DNA of 41,466 nucleotides from Gallionellaceae bacterium (GTDB lineage Bacteria > Pseudomonadota > Gammaproteobacteria > Burkholderiales > Gallionellaceae). The DNA lies in the NCBI GenBank assembly GCA_008080515.1, contig VIKH01000025.1, forward strand, positions 1 through 41,466, in the 5' to 3' direction. Shown in pieces: positions 15,690 through 22,908 of this stretch (positions are counted from its first letter, which is position 1; each line of letters opens with the position of its first letter). Made by a program: the position numbers and the translations under genes. Under the pieces are notes generated by a model. It was not told the DNA's origin, did not search any database, and saw nothing but the letters and a program-made list of their open reading frames with translations.

Positions 15690-16352
15690 ATGAAGTTACC
15701 TAAACCATTTTCCGGCCTGTGCTTGGCAATCGGGCTGTTTGCAGGAGCCTCGCATTCCCAGGCGGCGCTTCTGGGGCTGACGCCGGGTGAACCCACCGTA
15801 GATTTCGGCGGGGCAGGCATCATCAGCTTCGAGGCTGCCACCGGGTTGGTGACCCTCTCCGGCCAACCCGCCACGCTGTTCCAGACCGAACCCTTCTTGT
15901 ACGGGGAAATTCTGGGCACGGGGGCAGATGACGAAAAACTGATTACGGTTCAATTCCACGTAGATGCCACAGGCAATTTTGTGTCCGGGGTGGACGGGCC
16001 AGATCTGATCGTCAAGGGGGCAATTGATGTAGATTTCGACGGCATAGCGGACTACGACGGCATCCTGCTGGAGGCCGAGGTCAGCCAGTTCGGCTACGAG
16101 AATGGCGCGGCTGGGGGAAATGACGGCTTCGACCTGCGCTTCAACAGCGTGGGCGGTGTGCTGGCACCCCTGTATGGCAGCAACGAGCTGGCGCTCAACG
16201 TGATCAGCGAAACCAGCTCCGAGTTCCTCTCCCCCTTTGCCGGCGATTTTTCCGCAAATTTCGTGGGTCAGGCCAAGGGCCTGCTGGGCGCTACCGTTCC
16301 CGTGAATCCGCCCGGCCCCGTCGCCTGCCTGCTTGACGTGGATGCAACCTGA
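15690..16352 (+). CDS. Secreted protein, N-terminal part of a frameshifted gene
   Basis: 220 residues. Signal peptide FSGLCLAIGLFAGASHSQA, then an acidic beta-rich domain with AALLGLTPGEPTVDFGG, DVDFDGIADYDGILLEAEV and NGAAGGNDGFDLRFNSVGG. The ATG at 15690 has AGAGG 7 bases upstream; an ATG two codons earlier is too close to it. The frame stops at TGA right after LLDVDAT, while the next frame carries on with a CRIKVSKSPKHWEH segment and a DUF11-like domain to 16803 (separate entry). The two parts were most likely one protein of about 370 residues. It starts 17 bases after the PEP-CTERM-type gene and is probably co-transcribed. Function unknown; a surface or matrix protein is inferred. Confidence 0.75.
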   Translation: MKLPKPFSGLCLAIGLFAGASHSQAALLGLTPGEPTVDFGGAGIISFEAATGLVTLSGQPATLFQTEPFLYGEILGTGADDEKLITVQFHVDATGNFVSGVDGPDLIVKGAIDVDFDGIADYDGILLEAEVSQFGYENGAAGGNDGFDLRFNSVGGVLAPLYGSNELALNVISETSSEFLSPFAGDFSANFVGQAKGLLGATVPVNPPGPVACLLDVDAT

Positions 16353-16803
16353 CGGCAAGTCCAAATGCCGGATCAAGGTGTCAAAATCTCCGAAACACTG
16401 GGAACATGTGGATCATGAATACGGGGGGCGTAGCTACCGCCGCTCCCAATACGGCATGCACGGGCACATCGTGCCCCCCTGGGCGAGCCGGTATCCGGCC
16501 ACTGCCGTGACCTTTACCTACGTGATCACGAACACCGGAGCGACACCGGTCAGCAATCTGAATGTGGCCGACTCGTTCGAGGGGCCGGTGGCCGGCGTGC
16601 CTGCAACTTTGGCTCCGGGCCAATCGGTAACGCTTACGCGGATCGAGGGACTCAGCGAAGGTGTGGACAACACCGTTACGGTGATGGGCGCGTATCAGAC
16701 TGCCGTGTGTGCCGACAACGACATCGTCATCGTCAAGGACAAACTCCGCGATCGGCGCCGCCATGATGAGGATCACTTCAAGGACAAGGGCAAGCGGGAC
16801 TGA
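16333..16803 (+). pseudogene. Frameshifted C-terminal part with a DUF11-like domain
   Basis: Continuation of the 15690 gene in the next frame, reached by a one-base shift near 16345-16352. It holds KCRIKVSKSPKHWEHVDHE, then a DUF11-type repeat domain (VTFTYVITNTGATPVSNLNV, TLAPGQSVTLTR, DNTVTVMGAY) and a highly charged end KDKLRDRRRHDEDHFKDKG. It has no ribosome site or signal peptide of its own, so it is unlikely to be made separately. No C-terminal PEP-CTERM signal is present. Either a real frameshift mutation or a sequencing indel explains it. Confidence 0.72.
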
Positions 16804-16825
16804 AGCGTCACCCTCGCGCCAACAG

Positions 16826-16850
16826 ACCGCCCCTCGTGGGCGGTTTTGTT
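16826..16850 (+). terminator. Intrinsic terminator after the secreted-protein genes
   Basis: Perfect stem ACCGCCC / GGGCGGT with a 5-base loop, followed by TTTGTTTTT. It lies 22 bases after the stop at 16803. A degenerate copy of this terminator region recurs at about 20987-21045. Confidence 0.88.
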
Positions 16851-16952
16851 TTTCTGTCAGCCCATTTTCAGCGGCGAGCAAAAGGGGGCGGCAGGTTGAT
16901 CGCGCGTGACCGATCATGCCCCAATGAGGTGCCAAGCAACGCCAGAGCTCCC

Positions 16953-17276
16953 AGCGACTTGAACTTGGTGGCGGCAATTCCGGCCTTGATGGATGCGGTG
17001 AAAGCCAGGGTGCAGGCCTTGCGCGATGCTGATCCAGGCAACCAGCAGCCGGTGCCGGTTGATCTAGTGACCGCATCCGGCAGCGGACTCGACCCGCACA
17101 TCAGCCCGGCGGCGGCGGAATACCAGCTTGCCCGCGTGGCGCGGGTGCGCAACCTTGACCCGGACACCGTGCGCAAGCAGGTGACTGAACACACCGAAGG
17201 GCGCCAGTTCGGCATCCTGGGCGAGCTACGGGTGAATGTGCTGGAACTCAACCTCGCGCTGGATGCGGCGCGCTAA
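16953..17276 (+). pseudogene. kdpC: kdpC remnant (K+-transporting ATPase subunit C, C-terminal half)
   Basis: The frame contains LMDAVKARVQALRDADPGN, PVPVDLVTASGSGLDPHIS, PAAAEYQLARVARVR and EGRQFGILGELRVNVLELN, the well-conserved C-terminal half of KdpC. The first 80-90 residues, including the membrane anchor, are absent: homology begins near SDLNLVAAIPAL and the upstream frame reads from the terminator region. No kdpF, kdpA, kdpB or kdpDE is present, so this is an orphan fragment. It could have been carried in with the following accessory genes or left by a deletion. Confidence 0.85.
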
Positions 17277-17281
17277 TTCGT

Positions 17282-17370
17282 AGGGTGGGCACGTTTTTTG
17301 TGCCCACGCGGATGCCGTGCTGGAATATGATGGACACTGACCGCGTGGGCACACAAAACGTGCCCACCCT
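17282..17370. repeat. Pair of inverted REP-like palindromes
   Basis: Two 30-bp arms (17282-17311 and 17341-17370) are reverse complements at 29 of 30 positions, separated by 29 bases. Each arm is itself a hairpin, GTGGGCAC / GTGCCCAC. This is a BIME-like unit lying between the kdpC remnant and the helicase gene, and it may also terminate or stabilise transcripts. Confidence 0.88.
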
Positions 17371-17401
17371 TGGCTTTCCTGAATAGAAGGAGCATTCCAT
17401 C

Positions 17402-20080
17402 GTGACATTACCTCAAGGCTCTAGAGAGCATATTGATCATCTTGCTGGCGAAACGCTGCAAAAATTTGAGCAAGTAGCTAAGGAGGCTCGTGCCAAACTT
17501 AGTGCTGCATCGGGTGCGACACCTGACGCACTAGTCAATATCAACACGCTGACTTCTGGCAGTGCGGTGCAAAAACTGGCACAGATTAGTGCAGAGAACC
17601 GGGCAAGTCATGAACAACTCGCCAAAGAGCCAGCCATCTCCCGAGTTGTTGTCGAAGATAAGAACGGCAATAGACAAATCTTCTTTATCTGTCGAGCCAC
17701 ACCGATACTCGGCATGGCCAGTTATCGCTCGCCTGTTGGACGATTGGCTTCATTGCCTGTCGGTGAAGAGCTGTCCCTGCCAACCGGGAAAGTTGAAGTA
17801 CGAGAACGAGCACAGCTTCACCCGAAATCAACAGGAGATGGCTGGGACTCCATCAACTCCGTAATCGAGGGAGATAACTACGGCCCCATTACCATCGAGT
17901 CTTTTCGTGCGTTGCTGGAAAGCGTTGCAGTTGACGAACGTGGCGAAGATGTGTTGGAAAGCCTGCTAGCGCAGGAGAGTGAATCGGCGAATATTCTGGA
18001 GGGAATTCGCCGCAACGTGATTACCCAGATGGGGCTACGCGATCAGCCAATCCTTGACCGGTATCAGGATGAGATTTTCCGATTGCCGCTCGGTAGCCGT
18101 CTACTCATCCTTGGCCCTCCTGGCACGGGAAAGACCACGACACTAATACGTCGTCTTGGGCAAAAGCTGGACTCGGCGTTTTTAGATGAAGATGAGCGGC
18201 GCAACGTCGAAGCAACAAGTGCTAATAACGCCTTACCGCACGGCCAAAGTTGGTTGATGTTCACACCAACTGAGCTGCTGAAGCAATACGTCAAAGAGGC
18301 ATTCGCCCGCGAGGATGTTCCCGCGCCTGAGGAGCGTATCAAAACGTGGTTTGACTATCGCCGCGAACTGGGGAGGCGCGTGCTAGGCGTATTGCGAACC
18401 GCATCGTCCAGCGGCATCTTTGTGTTGAAAGATTCTCTGGAGAGCATTGAGCACGAAACGCAAGAGAGCATGAGTGACTGGTTTGACGATTTTGACGTAT
18501 GGCGCAAATCTGTATTCGTTGATGAAATCCGCCTAGCTGCCGAGGAGTTAAGCCAAGACACGGACGGACAAATTGCCGAACTCGGGAAGCGCCTGCTATC
18601 AATCACGCAAGTGAGTAGAGCAGGCTCCATTACCGAACTGTTTACTGCCATCAATACAGAATCCAGCCGCATACAGGACATGATCTTCAGAATGAAAGCG
18701 GTAACTGACAAGAAGATTCGTGAATCGTTAACCCTACAGTTAAATCGCAACCGGTCATTTCTGAATGAACTGGCTTCGTTCATTGATGGCCTGCAAGAAG
18801 CAATGGTTGCGGAAGGTGACGAGGCCGACGATCAGGATGGCGACGACGAAGAGGATGTAAATCAACCAAAAACACCGGTGGCTAAGGCTCTATCCGCCTA
18901 CAACCAAGCTGTTCGTTCTCAAGCACGGGCACAAGCCAAAAAACGGAGCTTGGGCAAGAACACCCGAACAGGAAAAATCCTAGAATGGATAGGTGACCGT
19001 ACCTTGACTGAGAGTGACCGGGCTGCGGTGGGAGCCAGCCTTCTCGTTCAGGCTCGTGCACGACACTTTGTGAATCCGGTAAAGAAATTCATTGACGGCA
19101 TTCCAAGACGGTATCGCGCTTTCCGACGACTGCGCCAAGGGGAGGGAAAATGGTACAGGAAGGATGCTTTCAGCCACACTGACATTCACCCTCTGGAACT
19201 TGATGTTGTTCTCTTGGCAATGCTGAGAAGCAGTGGCGAACTGCTTAGCGTGGCAAGCATTATGCGCGACATTGACACTCCGGCTTGGTCGTCACTCAAA
19301 CCCATCCTCGATTTGTACAAAAACCAGATTCTCGTTGATGAGGTGACAGATTTTTCTCCGGTGCAAATCGCCTGCATGGCAGCGTTAGCGCATCCTCGCT
19401 TACGCTCATTTTTTGCTTGTGGTGACCTCAATCAACGTCTTACGACGTGGGGCATCAACTCACTGGACGATATGAAATGGGTGTACCCAGAAATCGAAAT
19501 CAAAAAAATCACAGTATCCTACCGGCAGAGCCGTCAGCTTAACGAGCTGGCAAAGGCGCTGATCCGAGCGGTAAGCGGCACCGACAGTGGTGTGGCATTG
19601 CCCCTGCATGTGAACTCCGAAGGGGTCCAACCTGTATTGGCAGAAGACATGCCAGACCGTGCGGGGATAGTTATTTGGCTGGATGAACGCATCCGAGAAA
19701 TTGATTCCTTCCTTCCGCAACTACCATCCATCGCGATTCTGGTGAACAGCGAGGAAGAGGTGCAAGGCATCGCGAGTGCGCTGGACTCGATTCTGACAAG
19801 CCTGAATATTCGTGCAGTTGCTTGTCCAAATGGACAGGTCATGGGGCAAAGCAATGATGTGCGGGTGTTCGATGTTCAACACATCAAGGGGTTGGAGTTT
19901 GAAGCAGTGTTCTTTGTTGGCATCGATCAACTTGCCACAATGCACCCAGGGCTCTTCGACAAATACTTGTATGTGGGCTCGACACGTGCCGCTACATATT
20001 TTGGGATGATCTGTAACGGTAAACTACCATCGGCCATTGCTAACTTACGTCCGATGTTTGCGGAATCTTGGAGGGTGTGA
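17402..20080 (+). CDS. UvrD/HelD-like superfamily 1 helicase with a large insertion
   Basis: 892-residue predicted ATP-dependent SF1A helicase or translocase. Walker A is GPPGTGKTTT (G238-K244). A motif Ia-like segment follows (SWLMFTPTELLKQYVKEAF). Motif II is ILVDEVTDFSP (D646-E647), motif III ACGDLNQRL (G674-Q678), motif IV-like VSYRQSRQLNELA, motif V FDVQHIKGLEFEAVFFVG and motif VI YVGSTRAAT. About 400 residues separate motifs I and II, with an acidic stretch (EGDEADDQDGDDEEDVN) near residue 475. The N-terminal 230 residues are unassigned. The GTG start has AAGGAG 9 bases upstream. G+C is near 52% in sampled lines against 60-67% in neighbours, suggesting transfer. The Bro-N gene follows after 3 bases. 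No nuclease domain was recognised. A defence or repair role is inference. Confidence 0.85.
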   Translation: MTLPQGSREHIDHLAGETLQKFEQVAKEARAKLSAASGATPDALVNINTLTSGSAVQKLAQISAENRASHEQLAKEPAISRVVVEDKNGNRQIFFICRATPILGMASYRSPVGRLASLPVGEELSLPTGKVEVRERAQLHPKSTGDGWDSINSVIEGDNYGPITIESFRALLESVAVDERGEDVLESLLAQESESANILEGIRRNVITQMGLRDQPILDRYQDEIFRLPLGSRLLILGPPGTGKTTTLIRRLGQKLDSAFLDEDERRNVEATSANNALPHGQSWLMFTPTELLKQYVKEAFAREDVPAPEERIKTWFDYRRELGRRVLGVLRTASSSGIFVLKDSLESIEHETQESMSDWFDDFDVWRKSVFVDEIRLAAEELSQDTDGQIAELGKRLLSITQVSRAGSITELFTAINTESSRIQDMIFRMKAVTDKKIRESLTLQLNRNRSFLNELASFIDGLQEAMVAEGDEADDQDGDDEEDVNQPKTPVAKALSAYNQAVRSQARAQAKKRSLGKNTRTGKILEWIGDRTLTESDRAAVGASLLVQARARHFVNPVKKFIDGIPRRYRAFRRLRQGEGKWYRKDAFSHTDIHPLELDVVLLAMLRSSGELLSVASIMRDIDTPAWSSLKPILDLYKNQILVDEVTDFSPVQIACMAALAHPRLRSFFACGDLNQRLTTWGINSLDDMKWVYPEIEIKKITVSYRQSRQLNELAKALIRAVSGTDSGVALPLHVNSEGVQPVLAEDMPDRAGIVIWLDERIREIDSFLPQLPSIAILVNSEEEVQGIASALDSILTSLNIRAVACPNGQVMGQSNDVRVFDVQHIKGLEFEAVFFVGIDQLATMHPGLFDKYLYVGSTRAATYFGMICNGKLPSAIANLRPMFAESWRV

Positions 20081-20083
20081 GCC

Positions 20084-20986
20084 ATGAGCAACATCAAGCT
20101 GTTTCAATCGAAGCAGATTCGTTCCATCTGGGACGACAAGACTCAACGCTGGTTCTTCGCTGTCGTGGATGTTGTCGCGGCTTTGTCGGAGAGTCAGAAC
20201 CCTCAAGTCTATTGGCGAGTGCTCAAAAAAAGGTTGCTGGGTGAGGGCAATGAAAGCGTTACAAATTGTAACGCTTTGAAAATGACTGCGCCTGACGGGA
20301 AGCAACGGCTCACCGATGTGGCGGACACCGAGCAATTGCTCCGCATCATCCAGTCCATCCCCTCGCCCAAGGCCGAACCCTTCAAACGCTGGCTGGCGCA
20401 GGTGGGTTACGAGCGCCTCGAAGAAATCGAAAACCCGGAACTCGCTGCCACGCGGATGCGCGAGCTTTATAAGGCCAAAGGCTACAGCGATGAATGGATC
20501 GAGAAGCGTGTGCGCGGCATCGCCATCCGCGACGGTGCGTGGTTGTTGCCGCTTCAGCGGCTTTACAACCACGGCCTACCCCTTGCGGGTGAGTTGACCA
20601 ACGAATGGAAAAAGCGCGGCGTGAAAGAACAGCGCGAATATTCCATCCTTACCGCAGAGATCAGTCGCGCCACTTTTGGCATGACCCCAGCCGAGTACAA
20701 GGAATTCAAGAGCCTCGACAAACCGGCGGACAACCTGCGCGACCACATGAACGACCTGGAGCTTATTTTCACCATGCTGGGCGAAGCCTCCACTACCGAG
20801 ATTGCGCGTAACAAAGACGCGCAGGGTTATATCGAAAACCGCGATGCAGCCGTGGAAGGCGGATCAGTGGCCGGGCGTGCGCGGCGCGACTTGGAGAAGA
20901 AATCGGGGAGGCGCATTGCCAGCAAAGAGAATTTCAAGCAACTCCCCGAGGCAGCGGCACGCAATAAGTTGAAGAAAGAAAAGTAG
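20084..20986 (+). CDS. Bro-N / DinD-like DNA-binding protein
   Basis: 300 residues. The Bro-N domain covers about residues 8-110 (IRSIWDDKTQRWFFAVVDVV, then ESVTNCNALKM and RIIQSIPSPKAEPFKRWLAQ). A DinD-like C-terminal part follows (KGYSDEWIEKRVRGI, NLRDHMNDLELIFTMLGEA, GGSVAGRARRDLEKKSGR). Relatives are phage antirepressors and the SOS-induced DinD. It begins 3 bases after the helicase stop, so it is probably co-translated and works with or regulates it. Base composition changes inside the gene: the first 200 bases are AT-richer like the helicase, the rest near 58-60%, hinting at a mosaic. A perfect palindrome sits at the join (20253-20277). Confidence 0.85.
   Translation: MSNIKLFQSKQIRSIWDDKTQRWFFAVVDVVAALSESQNPQVYWRVLKKRLLGEGNESVTNCNALKMTAPDGKQRLTDVADTEQLLRIIQSIPSPKAEPFKRWLAQVGYERLEEIENPELAATRMRELYKAKGYSDEWIEKRVRGIAIRDGAWLLPLQRLYNHGLPLAGELTNEWKKRGVKEQREYSILTAEISRATFGMTPAEYKEFKSLDKPADNLRDHMNDLELIFTMLGEASTTEIARNKDAQGYIENRDAAVEGGSVAGRARRDLEKKSGRRIASKENFKQLPEAAARNKLKKEK
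20253..20277. other. 25-bp perfect palindrome inside the Bro-N gene
   Basis: Arms AAAGCGTTACAA (20253-20264) and TTGTAACGCTTT (20266-20277) are exact reverse complements around a single A. It encodes the conserved ESVTNCNALK segment. It could be a protein-binding site or an mRNA hairpin, or a by-product of coding constraint extended by chance. Confidence 0.9.
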
Positions 20987-21045
20987 CGGATACTGAAGCG
21001 TTGCCCTCGCGCAAGCAAACCTCTCTCGGGTCGGTTCCGATTTCT
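20987..21045 (+). repeat. Degenerate second copy of the 16799-16855 terminator region
   Basis: Starting right after the Bro-N stop, CGG, ACTGAAGCGT, CCCTCGCGC, ACC, CTCG and CGGTT align in order with the 3' end and terminator of the secreted-protein gene at 16799-16855, roughly 75-80% over 45 bases. The stem no longer pairs well. The kdpC remnant, REP pair, helicase and Bro-N genes lie between the two copies. Confidence 0.6.
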
Positions 21046-21138
21046 TTCTCCTATAAGCCGGACGAGCCGGAACCAAACAGGCCTGCCTGCGCGCTGCGCG
21101 CAAGCGGGTCGCACGCAGGCAGGGAAGCCTCCCGCGAA

Positions 21139-21266
21139 CCCCCTCCCTTGACGGGAGGGGGCAGGGGGTGGGTGAACGGTGAAAGTCGCTCGATGACTCG
21201 GGGTTCACCCCCACCCTCCTTCGGCAAGTTCAGGACAGGTCAAGCCTCACCCGTCAAGGGGGAGGG
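21139..21266. repeat. Dispersed inverted-repeat cluster upstream of the second glycosyltransferase block
   Basis: A perfect 9-bp hairpin CCCCCTCCC / GGGAGGGGG (21139-21161) is mirrored by an inverted relative at 21245-21266 (CCTCACCCGTCAAGGGGGAG). Between them, CCTTCGGCAAGTTCAGGACA (21218-21237) belongs to a dispersed family also seen near 38195 and 38929. The rest of 21046-21438 holds no gene I can support. Confidence 0.75.
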
Positions 21267-21438
21267 AATATCCTGGCGCGTCTGAAGGAGGCTCCATTCT
21301 GTTCAAGTCTGCTCAAAAAATGTGAAGAGTTGTCTCGTAAGAGACTATTGCCAGCTTCGCGCGGTTTGGGCTGCGGTTACGCCAGGCCGCTTCATAATGG
21401 TGTCATATAACTGGTGCAGACTCCGCCGCTATGCCGGA

Positions 21439-22785
21439 ATGGAGGACGCACACTTGGATTCATCGAGAAAGCAGCCACAAAACAATGTTGCCGCCAGGCC
21501 CTGGATCGCGGTATTTGATCTGAACGTAACCGGGAACAGCCCGGCCGGCAGTTGTGTGCTGGCGGAGGTGCTCGGCCTGGCGGACGAGTTCGACATTACC
21601 GTATTTTCGGACGCTTTCGACGGCGGCGCCGCCGGGCTGGAGCGCTCGGGGTGCGGCGCGCATCAGCAGAAGCGATGCGACGATATGCCAGGCAATGGCG
21701 GCGCCGGGCGGGTGCGTTGGGTAAGGGTACCGTTGCCGGCGAAACCCGGATTTCTGCGCTACATGGTTTTCAGCCTGCTGGCGCCCGGCATGTTGCGCAA
21801 GCACATCGCCGCGCGCGGCGCACCGCCGATATTGCTCCAGGCGACCCAGGGCCAGTTTCCGGGCGCCGATATCTGTTACGCCCATTTCTGCCACCGCGCC
21901 TATCTGAAGCAGCAATGGCAATCACAGAACGCGCGCGGGTTGCGCAGGCTGGTGCGCTGGATCACGCACCGCTACAACGCAGAAACCGAGCGGCGATCTT
22001 TCCTGAAAGCATCTCTGGTGGTGGCGCCGTCCAGGGGGCTGGCGAAAGTGCTGGCGGAGACTTACCCGTTCCTCGAGAACCGCATTCTTACCATTCCCAA
22101 TCCGGTTGATGCCGCGTCGTTTGCGCGCCCGGAGGGGTTTGACCGCAACCCGCTTCTCGCGCAACTCGGCCTGCCGGTTGGCGCGCGCGTGCTGTGCTTT
22201 GCGGCGCTGGGCAATTTCTCGCACAAGGGGCTGGGCATATTGCTGGAAGCGCTGGCCGGGATAGATGACCGGGCAGTGCGGCTGATGGTGGTGGGCGGCA
22301 ATGCCGGGGAGATCGCCGAATTCTCCGTGCTTGCGCGCAATCTCGGCGTGTCTCACAGGGTCGTCTTTACCGGGTTCCAGCGCGATATCCGCCCGTATTT
22401 ATGGGCGGCCGATCTGTTTGTGCTGCCTTCCCTGTGCGAAACCTTTGCGCTGGTGGTGATGCAGGCGATGGCGGCGGGGGTGCCTGCTGTTGTAACCCGT
22501 TTGCACGGGGTGGAGGATTATGCGGTGCACGGCGAAAACGCCTGGTTTGTCGAGCGCAACCCCGATGCCGTGCGCGTTGCCATCAGCGGCGTGTTGCGCG
22601 ACAAAAAGCACCTGCAAGCAGCCGGCGTTGCGGCCAGCCAGGCAGCGCTCCGCTTCGATCGCGCCCACTTTGTCGAAACCTGGCGGAAGTGCATGCGCCT
22701 GGCGATTAAGCAAAAGTCCGCCACCGGTACGCTTGCTCCGCTGCCCACAGTTCGGTTCACGGCGCAAACCGAACGGACATGGTAA
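21439..22785 (+). CDS. GT4-family glycosyltransferase
   Basis: GT-B glycosyltransferase of about 448 residues, first of three in tandem. Features are PWIAVFDLNVTGNSPAGSC at the N-terminal domain, VVAPSRGLAKVLAETYPF, ILTIPNPVD, and in the donor domain FSHKGLGILLEAL, VVFTGFQRDIRPYLWAADLF and SLCETFALVVMQAMAAG. The usual E-x7-E has Gln in place of the second Glu. The start is uncertain: ATG at 21439 is chosen because the conserved part begins soon after; ATG at 21397 and an upstream start at 21322 are in frame, and none has a good ribosome site. It resumes the polysaccharide cluster after the accessory region. Confidence 0.82.
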   Translation: MEDAHLDSSRKQPQNNVAARPWIAVFDLNVTGNSPAGSCVLAEVLGLADEFDITVFSDAFDGGAAGLERSGCGAHQQKRCDDMPGNGGAGRVRWVRVPLPAKPGFLRYMVFSLLAPGMLRKHIAARGAPPILLQATQGQFPGADICYAHFCHRAYLKQQWQSQNARGLRRLVRWITHRYNAETERRSFLKASLVVAPSRGLAKVLAETYPFLENRILTIPNPVDAASFARPEGFDRNPLLAQLGLPVGARVLCFAALGNFSHKGLGILLEALAGIDDRAVRLMVVGGNAGEIAEFSVLARNLGVSHRVVFTGFQRDIRPYLWAADLFVLPSLCETFALVVMQAMAAGVPAVVTRLHGVEDYAVHGENAWFVERNPDAVRVAISGVLRDKKHLQAAGVAASQAALRFDRAHFVETWRKCMRLAIKQKSATGTLAPLPTVRFTAQTERTW

Positions 22786-22838
22786 ACGCCACTCCTGATT
22801 TTGAAACTTGCCATGCCCGTTTCCCTCACCTCAATCCT

Positions 22839-22854
22839 CTCCCGCCTGCGGGAG
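22839..22854. repeat. Short dispersed palindrome in the glycosyltransferase gap
   Basis: CTCCCGC and GCGGGAG flank CT in a context (CTCACCTCAATCCTCTCCCG) typical of a dispersed repeat. It lies just downstream of one stop and inside the extended frame of the next gene, so it argues for a start after this point. Confidence 0.55.
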
Positions 22855-22908
22855 GAGGCGAACGAACGCTGCGCGTATTTCATGCTAAAGCAAGGCTTGA
22901 ATCGCGCT

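Noticed and set aside
16340-16356. Programmed +1 frameshift joining the two halves of the secreted-protein gene (ACC TGA C context, as in prfB)
   Set aside because: There is no upstream Shine-Dalgarno-like stimulator and no favourable tRNA re-pairing; a simple indel is more likely.
17402-20080. RecBCD/AddAB-type helicase-nuclease
   Set aside because: The helicase motifs fit, but no C-terminal nuclease motif is visible and the protein ends soon after motif VI.
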